Positions 45,349 to 54,672 of a stretch of 64,000 bases of DNA are shown piece after piece. The notes under the pieces are model-generated. The model was given only the letters and a program-made list of their open reading frames with translations, made no database searches and was not told the origin of the DNA. The DNA is taken from the NCBI GenBank assembly GCA_949130495.1, contig OX422217.1, positions 540,393,137-540,457,136 of the forward strand. The letters are read 5' to 3'. This DNA comes from Sambucus nigra. Taxonomy: Eukaryota; Streptophyta; Magnoliopsida; Dipsacales; Adoxaceae. How positions within the stretch are numbered: the first letter of the stretch is position 1; each line of letters opens with the position of its first letter. The translations under genes were made by a program, and so were the position numbers.

Positions 45349-45500
45349 CTTTAGTTCCTCACGAACTCTAGTATGCCTCAATTTTATGCCAAGTAATCGA
45401 TCAACAATCTCATCATGACTCAATGGTAAAACACACTCGAGAGTTGGATGGGAATTAAAATATAACAACTCGTTATCAAAATAATATACATGTATAAACA
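45349..45500 (-). other. Unidentified exon-like segment of the CACTA element
   Basis: The - strand reads NSHPTLECVLPLSHDEIVD and LLGIKLRHTRVREELKTT, which looks protein-like rather than random, and then enters a CA-repeat on the far side of the Gypsy insertion. The family is not recognised. It may be a 5' exon of the CACTA gene or a captured host fragment. Confidence 0.35.
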
Positions 45501-45540
45501 CACACACGCCAAACACACAAAATAATATATATGTATAAAC

Positions 45541-45720
45541 ACCCCCCCCCACCCTGCCCCATGCCCCCCCACCCTGCCCCATGCCCCACCCCCTCCCCAC
45601 CCCCTACCCTGCCCCACTCCCACCCCACCCTGCCCCATGCCCTACCCCCTCCCCACCACACACACACACACGCACAGCCCCCCCCCACCCTGCCCCACCC
45701 ACCACACACGCACACACATG
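45541..45720. repeat. C-rich minisatellite with CA tract
   Basis: Degenerate copies of CACCCTGCCCCATGCCCC, then ACACACAC and a second C-rich run. Open frames through it are low-complexity and not genes. Confidence 0.9.
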
Positions 45721-45749
45721 CACATATATACACACAATCATATATATAT

Positions 45750-45752
<3 letters not shown>

Positions 45753-45790
<38 letters not shown>
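45753..45790. repeat. (GA)n microsatellite beside the CACTA right end
   Basis: About 18 GA dinucleotides, followed by GA-rich sequence. It is placed like the GA tract at 16,638 relative to the other CACTA end. Confidence 0.95.
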
Positions 45791-45792
<2 letters not shown>

Positions 45793-45865
45793 CAACGTCG
45801 AGAGAGAGAAAAAAGGAGGGAAGAAACGGCTAGGGAATAAAAGAAGGGAAAGGGTTTTTTTACTG

Positions 45866-46027
45866 CGACATTTATCACGATCATGTCACGGTCATTGATC
45901 GTGACAACATTATAAGTATTATCACGGTCAATGAGCGTGACACAAAACGTGTGTTTGTTGTCACGATCATTGACCGTGACAAGGCTAAGCGCTGGAAGGG
46001 TGCCAATTTACCCATTTTGGTGTAGTG
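45866..46027. repeat. CACTA right terminus and subterminal repeats
   Basis: Five or so half-copies of TCACGGTCATTGA(C/T)CGTGAC lie inside the terminal ATTTTGGTGTAGTG. Being on the gene's 5' side, this is probably also the promoter region of the accessory gene. Confidence 0.8.
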
Positions 46028-46743
46028 TAAACCACAAGGAAGTAGTGGTGCATCAAGCTCGCGACGTGGAGGTTCTCATAGATGAGGTCAAGGACGAGGG
46101 CGTACTAACACAGAAATTTGTGAGGAAAGGAGCAAGAAGGTTAGGTGTTATAAATGCAACCATCTTGGGCATTATGCCTCAGAATGTTCAAAAGAAAGAA
46201 GGAGGGACCAAGTCAACCTTGCAGAACCATATAACAATAAGATGAGAGTATTAATCCTACACTTTTGTTAGTACACAATGAAGCTGGTGGACGAGGTGAT
46301 ACTAGGTACCTTGATTGTGGTGTAACAACCACATGTGTGGAAGAAGAGAGTTATTTATTGAACTCAATGAAGGAATTCGTGCAAATGTAAGCCTTGGAGA
46401 CTCTTCAAAGCTATCTTTTGAAGGAAAGGGAAGAGTAAAAAACTTCTAGAAAAATGGCAAAGAAGAATATGTCTTTGATGTTTACTATATTCCAAGCATG
46501 AATAGTAATATTTTCACCAGTGGACAATTACTTCAAAAAGGGTATGTTGTTTTCATGGAGAATAATACTCTCTTCCTTAAAGATACAAGTGGGGGACTAA
46601 TTGCAGTGATTCCAGTGATGAATAATGGCATGTTCCCGTTATCAATAAAGAAAAGTGTTTCCTTGGGCTCATGGAGAACGAATCATGGAAGTGTGAAGGT
46701 CCCTATATAGAGCACACCTAGGGTTTGCTTTCCGTGCTTCAGC
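46028..46743 (+). pseudogene. Copia gag C-terminus and protease region, 3' part of the split element
   Basis: The frame continues from the gag fragment ending at 23,265: KPQGSSGASSSRRGGSHR, a TGA, then a shifted knuckle CYKCNHLGHYASEC (about 46,150). The protease region follows with YLDCGVTTTCVEE, where DCG replaces the catalytic DTG/DSG. The conserved DVYYIPSMNSNIFTSGQLLQ (about 46,470-46,530) and GLIAVIPVMNNGMFPLSI come next. Stops (VQM*, KNF*, KVPI*) show decay. The rest of pol is missing; the sequence stops being recognisable before the second gag-only element inserts at 46,744. Confidence 0.85.
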
Positions 46744-48766
46744 TGAAATAGCGTTGCCAAAGCCGTTTATGAAAATAAACTATTTAAGCAACTCCGAAAG
46801 TTTTTTGAAGAAACTCTTTACTTAAATCAAAACGATTTTGAACACAAGATGTGTTAACAAAAGTATGTACGAGATAGGGACAAGATTTGATAACAAGTTT
46901 TAGTAAACAGTTTAAAATGTTTTAAACTCAGCACACTATTAGAAAGGGATGAGAAGATGTAGAAATATTAATACTCATATTTTTAACGTGGTAAAACCTC
47001 AACCTTGAGGAAACATCCACGACTCCCTCTACGGAGTAAAACAAAAACAATCACTAAAACAAATATATGAGTTACAACCTATTTAACTAACATGCACACA
47101 AAAACAAATCTATACAAGTTCAGGATTGTACCCTCTGGCGTCCTTAACTTTTCTGCAGATCTTGTTTGTTGATGTAGTTGTCTCAGTTTGTCAACTCTTC
47201 TTTGTTCCAGCACTTTACGTCGACTTATTGTTCACCAAATCTTATAGCCAACACTTTCAGTGTTCGTAGTGTGAAGATGTTTGTGAATGGTGTTCTAAAA
47301 CACATGCATGCACACACACACACTTATTAGTTACAGACGATCCTAACAAATCACATATAAAGTCTATATGCAGTGTATTTGTTATTTTTCTTTCTTACAA
47401 AACCAAGAACCTTTTCGACCTTTCAAACTAACCCAGATTCCACGGAGATCTTGCTTAAGAAATCGGTCAAGACCTTTCTCAATCAGTTTTGAAAATATTA
47501 TGAAGATTGAGAACCCTCCAAGTGCGAATCCCACTAGGTCAGGTTAGGTTTTGTAAAAACAGAAATAGAAAAACATCTATTGTTGATCTTTGAAGAAGAA
47601 AAATGTTTTAACAGAAAACAATCAACAACGAAATTCTCAAGATGAGAAATAAATGCAACTAAGTGTTCTGTGACATGAAAAACTTCAGATCTATGATTTC
47701 TATTGAAAAAGAAACAAGATCTGAGTCTATGTCTAAGTTGGAAATAAGATTTATGAACACAAGGATTTCAGCAACCCAAGATCTCTTAACCAGAACTCTC
47801 ATAAACCTAAGAAAACACTAAGGATGGTGTTTTTGGTTATGGTGGTTTTTCTTGAGAGGTAAGTAGATTGGGCTTGAGAAGTGTTTGGACGAAGTTAGGA
47901 TTTCTAACTAGGCTTTGGTTTCTCTCTCTAACTTCTCTCTTCTCACTTCTCTCTCTTCTCTCTTCTCTCTTCTCTCTCTTCTCTCTATTTTCTGAGACTT
48001 TTCAAAATGGCAAAAGCTTTCGAAGGCTGAGATGAAGGGTCTTTAAATAGTAAGAGAGGAAGATTCCAGAGCATCGTTAAAAAACAATGGCTGAGATTGA
48101 GTCAAGCTCCTTTGACTGCAATCCAAGGGCTCACAACAGGCGGTGGATTAAACAGGCTATGATTGGCTTAAGGGATTACACGGGGATCCACTCAAAAGAC
48201 ATGCAGGCCATCGATAAGGATAGATCCAAGGGCTGTAAGCGTGCGATGGTTTGTCTCAGTAAAGAAACACAGTTTGGTCCAATCAGAAGACAGCAGGTGT
48301 TGGCTTGTGAACGAAGGTAAACGCGCGTCCCAAAATAATTACAAAGCCAACCCTAAAGTCTCTAGCGCTTTCGGTTTCTACCCAGAGTAACTTTAGGCCA
48401 ATAAACACAACAATCCATATTTATATAATAACCCCAAGACTTTTTAAATCAACTTTTAATTAAATAAAACCTTGTTTAAAATATGTTTTAAATTCCCAAA
48501 AAATTATTAAAAATCAAATTGAGGGATTTAAACACACTCACAACATTAAAACACATAGGGGTGCAATATGATATGCAAGAATCAAATTCTAAGTGTGTGA
48601 GTGATAGCTATAGTCTTAGGATCATTACATGATAGATAGAAGAAGAAGCAACCCAATCTCTGAAGCTCTTTGGTTTCTAGGATAGACACTATTTTGTCAC
48701 AATTTCCAAACTAGATGAGCTCTTCTACAGTCTAGACTCAAATGAGTCAAAAGTATAAGGGCTTCA
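46744..48766 (-). repeat. 3' LTR of gag-only Copia 2
   Basis: It includes a CT-rich run at about 47,925-47,990 and a small + strand ORF at 48,087-48,320. Confidence 0.95.
48087..48320 (+). other. Small ORF in the LTR, antisense to the element, 77 codons
   Basis: MAEIESSSFDCNPRAHNRRW... is open in both LTRs (second copy 52,277-52,510) with one residue changed (R to Q at position 76). A CTTTAAATAG TATA-like stretch lies about 40 bp upstream. Conservation between young LTRs is expected by descent, so coding status is unproven. No family is recognised. Confidence 0.3.
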
Positions 48767-49009
48767 ATCTCCCCCTTTGGAAATATGAGACAAAATCTCC
48801 TTTGAGTCATCTCAACTCGTAGGGCGACAATCAAAAAAGAAAAGCTTATTCCTATAAAGGTTCTATCTACCCAAATCCTAGAAAGCAAAAATTACATAAC
48901 TCAACTATATACAGTTTAATATCCTATTATTACAATGAAGAATGACTGTATATGCAAGGATACCTGCAAAAAATTACTAAGATCAAGCTTTTTAGTATAT
49001 GCAGTAGAC

Positions 49010-50866
49010 TCAAATTTCTCCCCCATTTTGTCTCAAATGGACAAAGGGAAGGAACTTGGCAAATAGAACATGTTTAGTTTGTGTCTTCAAATTGGGGCAA
49101 AACCCTATTCCAGTTCTATCATCAGAATTGGTTTTAGATTCAGCAACGAATTCCTCAAAACATTTAGAATTGTTTTCAAATTTGGTAAATTTTTTGAAAA
49201 CAGTTGCTGTCTTTTCTTTTGTTTGTTCCAATTCTAATAATGTCCCTTTGTATTTTTTCTCCAGAATTTCATTAGCTTCAGTCAAAGTTTTCAGTTTTTC
49301 ATCAAACACTTTAACTTCACTGTCATGAGACATGCATTGTGTAGTATACTCTTCAGCATTCAGTTTTACCATTAGGCTTAGATCCTCTAGCTTTTTGGTA
49401 AGATCTTTAACAATCTTTTCTAGTCTAGTGCTTTTCTTAAGAGTTTTAGTATATAGAGTTTGGATGTCTGGGAGATCATCATTGTCAGAGTCACTAAGTG
49501 AAGTGTGTGAAGTGACCCCTAAGGTTTCATTTCTTAAACTCACGCACCCATTGACATCAGCAGTATCGATTTCCCTTTGACTCACACACCCCGAGGAAGA
49601 GGTATTAATGTTCTCAGTAAGTAAAGCATCTAAACCAGTTAAAGTATGATTCAAAGCAACAGAACTAGAATTACTAAACTCATCCTCTCTATCAAGCATA
49701 GGCATATCATCATTGTATATGATTTTGGCAAAGAAGGCTAAACAAGGATCCAAACCATCAGATGTCTCAAGTTCCTCATTTTCGGAATCACTTGAGTCAT
49801 CCCAGGTTTTGCAGATATTGGCTCTAGAGTGTTTGTTTTGGGCATTTAAATTAACTCTACATTCTTGAGCAATGTGTCCTAGTTTACCACATCTATAGCA
49901 TTCAGTCTTCTTGAGGTCTCTGTGAGATCTTGTGTTGTCCTTGTTCTGTTTGTCATGAGGTTTCTCATGAGGTTTGTGATTTGAAGGAGTGGTATAATTA
50001 GACTTGCCCTGTCTATTTGCAACACTGTTTCTAAATTTAACAATTTTCTTAAATTGTTTTGTCATTAGGGCAATCTGATTATCTAGACTTTCTAAGTCAC
50101 AGTCCTCATCAGAATCATTACTAGAGGTGTTTAACTCAGGCTTAATCATCTTAGAGGTAAAGCTAAGATTGGAATTGGTATGTTTCCTATTAGTGTGGGT
50201 CAATTGTTTCTTAAACTCCAATTCCATTTCCACAGTTCTTAATTTACTACTGAGTAATTCAGGAGTGAGATTTACATCACACATCTCCTCAATAGCATAT
50301 CTTTTATTGTCAAATTTCTGTGGCAATGATCTCAGAATTTTAGAGACAATTTCTTGTCTATCATAAGTTATACCATTGGCATGAAGTTTAGTGACAATAT
50401 CAGTAAGGTTCATATAGAAATCATCGAAAGACTCAGATTCAGACATGATTAAGGTATTATACTGTTGGATTAACATCTGAGTCTTAGCAGCTTTTACCCT
50501 AGAGTCTCCTTCATGTGCAGTAATCAAGGTATCCCATGCTTCCTTGGAAGTGGTACACGATGAGATTCTCTTGAACTCATGTTCGTTAATAGACATAAAT
50601 ATAGCGTTCTTGCCTTTGTTATTATTTCGAGAAACCTGTTTCTCTTCTTGAGTAAACTCACTCAATATTTTCTTAATCCTTTCATTGCTTCCATCAGTGG
50701 CTGGTTTAGTTGGATAAAAGTATCCGTTTTCAATGATATCCCAGACATCATCTCCCAGAGTGCCTTGAATGAAAGCAATCATTCTTACTTTCCAGTAAGA
50801 GAAATTGGTTCCATCAAAGACTGGAGGTCTGGTCAAGTTACCATATCTTTCGTTTTTCTCGTCCAT
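49010..50866 (-). CDS. Copia gag polyprotein (UBN2, zinc knuckle), 618 aa
   Basis: Intact frame from MDEKNERYGNLTRPPVFDGT. The N-terminal motif FDGTNFSYWKVRM is that of complete Copia gags. UBN2 core: CTTSKEAWDTLITAHEGDS, FDDFYMNLTDIVTKL, IVSKILRSLPQKFDNKRYAI. A CX2CX4HX4C knuckle, CYRCGKLGHIAQEC, is near residue 320. The C-terminal 150 residues are charged and coiled-coil-like (LYTKTLKKSTRLEKIVKDLT). It would form the particle and bind RNA. It ends about 240 bp before the 3' LTR with no protease. It is related to, but clearly different from, the gag at 28.3-30.2 kb, so the two gag-only families arose from different Copia groups. Confidence 0.93.
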   Translation of the reverse strand: MDEKNERYGNLTRPPVFDGTNFSYWKVRMIAFIQGTLGDDVWDIIENGYFYPTKPATDGSNERIKKILSEFTQEEKQVSRNNNKGKNAIFMSINEHEFKRISSCTTSKEAWDTLITAHEGDSRVKAAKTQMLIQQYNTLIMSESESFDDFYMNLTDIVTKLHANGITYDRQEIVSKILRSLPQKFDNKRYAIEEMCDVNLTPELLSSKLRTVEMELEFKKQLTHTNRKHTNSNLSFTSKMIKPELNTSSNDSDEDCDLESLDNQIALMTKQFKKIVKFRNSVANRQGKSNYTTPSNHKPHEKPHDKQNKDNTRSHRDLKKTECYRCGKLGHIAQECRVNLNAQNKHSRANICKTWDDSSDSENEELETSDGLDPCLAFFAKIIYNDDMPMLDREDEFSNSSSVALNHTLTGLDALLTENINTSSSGCVSQREIDTADVNGCVSLRNETLGVTSHTSLSDSDNDDLPDIQTLYTKTLKKSTRLEKIVKDLTKKLEDLSLMVKLNAEEYTTQCMSHDSEVKVFDEKLKTLTEANEILEKKYKGTLLELEQTKEKTATVFKKFTKFENNSKCFEEFVAESKTNSDDRTGIGFCPNLKTQTKHVLFAKFLPFVHLRQNGGEI

Positions 50867-50926
50867 AATGATTTTGAGAAAACAGTTTCAGAAACTCAGG
50901 ATCTTTTTGAAAAAGGTTCACCAAAA

Positions 50927-50938
50927 GCTCTGATACCA
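50927..50938 (-). promoter_or_regulatory. Primer binding site, tRNA-Met type
   Basis: On the - strand it reads TGGTATCAGAGC, two bases from the 5' LTR. Confidence 0.92.
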
Positions 50939-50940
50939 AT

Positions 50941-52956
50941 TGAAATAGCGTTGCCAAAGCCGTTTATGAAAATAAACTATTTAAGCAACTCCGAAAGTTT
51001 TTTGAAGAAACTCTTTACTTAAATCAAAACGATTTTGAACACAAGATGTGTTAACAAAAGTATGTACGAGATAGGGACAAGATTTGATAACAAGTTTTAG
51101 TAAACAGTTTAAAATGTTTTAAACTCAGCACACTATTAGAAAGGGATGAGAAGATGTAGAAATATTGATACTCAGATTTTTAACGTGGTAAAACCTCAAC
51201 CTTGAGGAAACATCCACGACTCCCTCTACGGAGTAAAACAAAAACAATCACTAAAACAAATATATGAGTTACAACCTATTTAACTAACATGCACACAAAA
51301 ACAAATCTATACAAGTTCAGGATTGTACCCTCTGGCGTCCTTAACTTTTCTGCAGATCTTGTTTGTTGATGTAGTTGTCTCAGTTTGTCAACTCTTCTTT
51401 GTTCCAGCACTTTACGTCGACTTATTGTTCACCAAATCTTATAGCCAACACTTTCAGTGTTCGTAGTGTGAAGATGTTTGTGAATGGTGTTCTAAAACAC
51501 ATGCATGCACACACACACACTTATTAGTTACAGACGATCCTAAAAAATCACATATAAAGTCTATATGCAGTGTATTTGTTATTTTTCTTTCTTACAAAAC
51601 CAAGAACCTTTTCGACCTTTCAAACTAACCCAGATTCCACGGAGATCTTGCTTAAGAAATCGGTCAAGACCTTTCTCAATCAGTTTTGAAAATATTATGA
51701 AGATTGAGAACCCTCCAAGTGCGAATCCCACTAGGTCAGGTTAGGTTTTGTAAAAACAGAAATAGAAAAACATCTATTGTTGATCTTTGAAGAAGAAAAA
51801 TGTTTTAACAGAAAACAATCAACAACGATATTCTCAAGATGAGAAATAAATGCAACTAAGTGTTCTGTGACATGAAAAACTTCAGATCTATGATTTCTAT
51901 TGAAAAAGAAACAAGATCTGAGTCTATGTCTAAGTTGGAAATAAGATTTATGAACACAAGGATTTCAGCAACCCAAGATCTCTTAACCAGAACTCTCATA
52001 AACCTAAGAAAACACTAAGGATGGTGTTTTTGGTTATGGTGGTTTTTCTTGAGAGGTAAGTAGATTGGGCTTGAGAAGTGTTTGGACGAAGTTAGGATTT
52101 CTAACTAGGTTTTGGTTTCTCTCTCTAACTTCTCTCTTCTCACTTCTCTCTCTTCTCTCTTCTCTCTCTTCTCTCTATTTTCTGAGACTTTTCAAAATGG
52201 CAAAAGCTTTCGAAGGCTGAGATGAAGGGTCTTTAAATAGGAAGAGAGGAAGATTCCAGAGCATCGTTCAAAAACAATGGCTGAGATTGAGTCAAGCTCC
52301 TTTGACTGCAATCCAAGGGCTCACAACAGGCGGTGGATTAAACAGGCTATGATTGGCTTAAGGGATTACACGGGGATCCACTCAAAAGACATGCAGGCCA
52401 TCGATAAGGATAGATCCAAGGGTTGTAAGCGTGCGATGGTTTGTCTCAGTAAAGAAACACAGTTTGGTCCAATCAGAAGACAGCAGGTGTTGGCTTGTGA
52501 ACAAAGGTAAACGCGCGTCCCAAAATAATTACAAAGCCAACCCTAAAGTCTCTAGCGCTTTCGGTTTCTACCCAGAGTAACTTTAGGCCAATAAACACAA
52601 CAATCCATATTTATATAATAACCCCAAGACTTTTTAAATCAACTTTTAATTAAATAAAACCTTGTTTAAAATATGTTTTAAATTCCCAAAAAATTATTAA
52701 AAATCAAATTGAGGGATTTAAACACACTCACAACATTAAAACACATAGGGGTGCAATATGATATGCAAGAATCAAATTCTAAGTGTGTGAGTGATAGCTA
52801 TAGTCTTAGGATCATTACATGATAGATAGAAGAAGAAGCAACCCAATCTCTGAAGCTCTTTGGTTTCTAGGATAGACACTATTTTGTCACAATTTCCAAA
52901 CTAGATGAGCTCTTATACAGTCTAGACTCAAATGAGTCAAAAGTATAAGGGCTTCA
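50941..52956 (-). repeat. 5' LTR of gag-only Copia 2
   Basis: About 99% identical to the 3' LTR by eye, with one CT-tract length difference. Confidence 0.95.
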
Positions 52957-52961
52957 TCAGC

Positions 52962-53812
52962 TATATAGGACTTCATCTAGTTGGATGTGAATTTTGACAA
53001 AATAATTTTGTAATTTAGGTTTGCGTGTCCCCCCTATCGACACCGAGCTCTCATTGTTCATCTACATCAAATGAGCACTCGATTCAGTCCGCCCTCTCAG
53101 AAAAAGGTCATTTTCATTTTCTATGGCTCATAGGAATTTTTGTCACATAGGACAAGACCCCAAATTACATTTGCATTTTGTTTATCATGTCTAATGATAG
53201 TGTTTGGTTTCGTCATATTAACTTTTTTTTAGTTCAATATTTTTATTTGAAGCTTTTATAAAAATAAATAATTTTGTAAAAATACATTTTCGACACAAAA
53301 TATTTATTTTAATAAATTTTTTAGAATAAAATATTTGAAGTTAAAAATAATTTTATGCATGTTTAGATATCAGTATATTATATATATGCGTGTTATATAT
53401 TTTAATATGGCTATATATGTATGCATGGTCTTTTTAATAAGTCACATGATTTTGTGTATGTATGCTTGCGTATAATATGTTGGCATGTTTCTCATGCTTT
53501 GGCCTTCACCGATTTGCCCCTATAGCTGTTGGCCTGAGTTTAAACGTTATATATGTTTATATAATATATATATGTTATGTGTGGCCTTAGCTACTGTTAT
53601 ATGTTGGCAATTTTTGTACTCTATTTGACCACCTAACAGGTCCTATGCTTTAGCATGCCCTTTGGACCTCATTGTCATTCATTTGATCTGATTTGACCAA
53701 AGACCATGCTTAGCCTTACGCCTATGTATGCGTGCCATGTTTATATGTTTTTATATATTGATTATATATTATATGCGTACGGTTTTTTTATGTTATTAAA
53801 ATAGTTGTATGT

Positions 53813-53871
<59 letters not shown>

Positions 53872-53872
53872 G
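52962..53872. other. Intergenic AT-rich stretch with microsatellites
   Basis: No coding region is supported. TA and GT dinucleotide tracts at about 53,815-53,870 abut the next LTR. Confidence 0.6.
53815..53870. repeat. (TA)n(GT)n compound microsatellite
   Basis: About 17 TA units followed by about 11 GT units. Confidence 0.95.
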
Positions 53873-54277
53873 TGACAATTATTATTCAACACAAAGAGAT
53901 AAGAAAAACACAATCACCAAGCAGAAAAAGAAATATAAAATGCCAATCACGTAACAAGAGATGTACATGATTCAGCAAAAAAAAAATACCTACGTCCACG
54001 GTGGTGCAGTCAGTATTATTTCTATGTACTCCGAAGAGCGATTACAGAGAATACAATGTGTCATTTACCCCAGGCCTAGGGTTTGTTATATACATGCCTA
54101 TTTCAAGGAGTGGGGGTGTTGGACTCCCCCACGTCTTCCATCTTCTCCTGGAACCCCTCTTAATGGGAATATGGGAGAAGACTAAATCATAACCGGTTAA
54201 GATATGGGGGGTCTGGACTTTGGGCCGCTACAATTGGGCTACTCGTCCAGGCCCATAATTTTATTTTCGGGTACCCA
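53873..54277 (-). repeat. Probable 3' LTR of Tat element 2, about 0.4 kb
   Basis: The inner edge is set by the purine tract AACTTAGGGGCAATTA (on -) before TGGGTACCCG. The outer edge TGACAATTATTATTC follows a GT tract. There is no second LTR in the window, so both edges are inferred. Confidence 0.45.
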
Positions 54278-54672
54278 TAATTGCCCCTAAGTTTGTTGGG
54301 CCATACTTTGGGCTCAATAAATTTAAATGATTTTTCATAGTGGCTCATTTGTACACTGTGCAACTCTTCCCAAAGTTCGAGGACTGAGTTTAGGCGGCAC
54401 TTGCTTCGTGGTATGTGCATTATGATTAGCAGCACTCAAAAGCTATCCAGAGCAGTCATTTCTTGATCGTCGTTTCAACATTCTCAGTACTTTCCCATTT
54501 TCTGTGAGCTCTAGCGATTCACGTTCTCTTCTCCCAATCTCCATTCTTATTGTTTCCTTGTCATTTGGGCTCGTGATTCTTCATCGTTCGAGTCGAACCT
54601 TCATCTTGTAAGTCTCATGTGCCTTCTCTTTGTATTTTCTCTTTGAATTTGTAGTTTTTTAGGGTTTCCTAA

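Larger units (their letters stand above)
23266..46027 (-). mobile_element. CACTA (En/Spm) transposon, non-autonomous, with two nested retrotransposons
   Basis: The left terminus is CACAACACCAAAT; the right terminus, complemented, is CACTACACCAAAAT. Both are flanked by TAA (23,263-23,265 and 46,028-46,030), the 3 bp duplication typical of CACTA elements. Both ends carry TGTCACGGTC...GACCGTGACA subterminal palindromes. Removing it restores the surrounding Copia gag frame. Without its two nested LTR elements it is about 4 kb, with one Transposase_24-like accessory gene on the - strand and no TNPD/Transposase_21 catalytic gene. It therefore depended on a relative for movement. Confidence 0.85.
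46744..52956 (-). mobile_element. Gag-only (non-autonomous) Copia element 2
   Basis: Two LTRs of 2,023 and 2,016 bp start TGAAATAGCGTTGCC and end AAGGGCTTCA on +, flanked by perfect TCAGC duplications (46,739-46,743 and 52,957-52,961). About a dozen substitutions separate the LTRs, so insertion is recent. The interior has only a tRNA-Met primer site, one 618-codon gag and a short region with the polypurine tract CCAAAGGGGGAGAT (48,780-48,767 on -). There is no pol. Confidence 0.94.

Noticed and set aside
45531..45840. Proline-, histidine- and glycine-rich ORFs on both strands
   Set aside because: They are translations of the C-rich minisatellite and GA/CA tracts.
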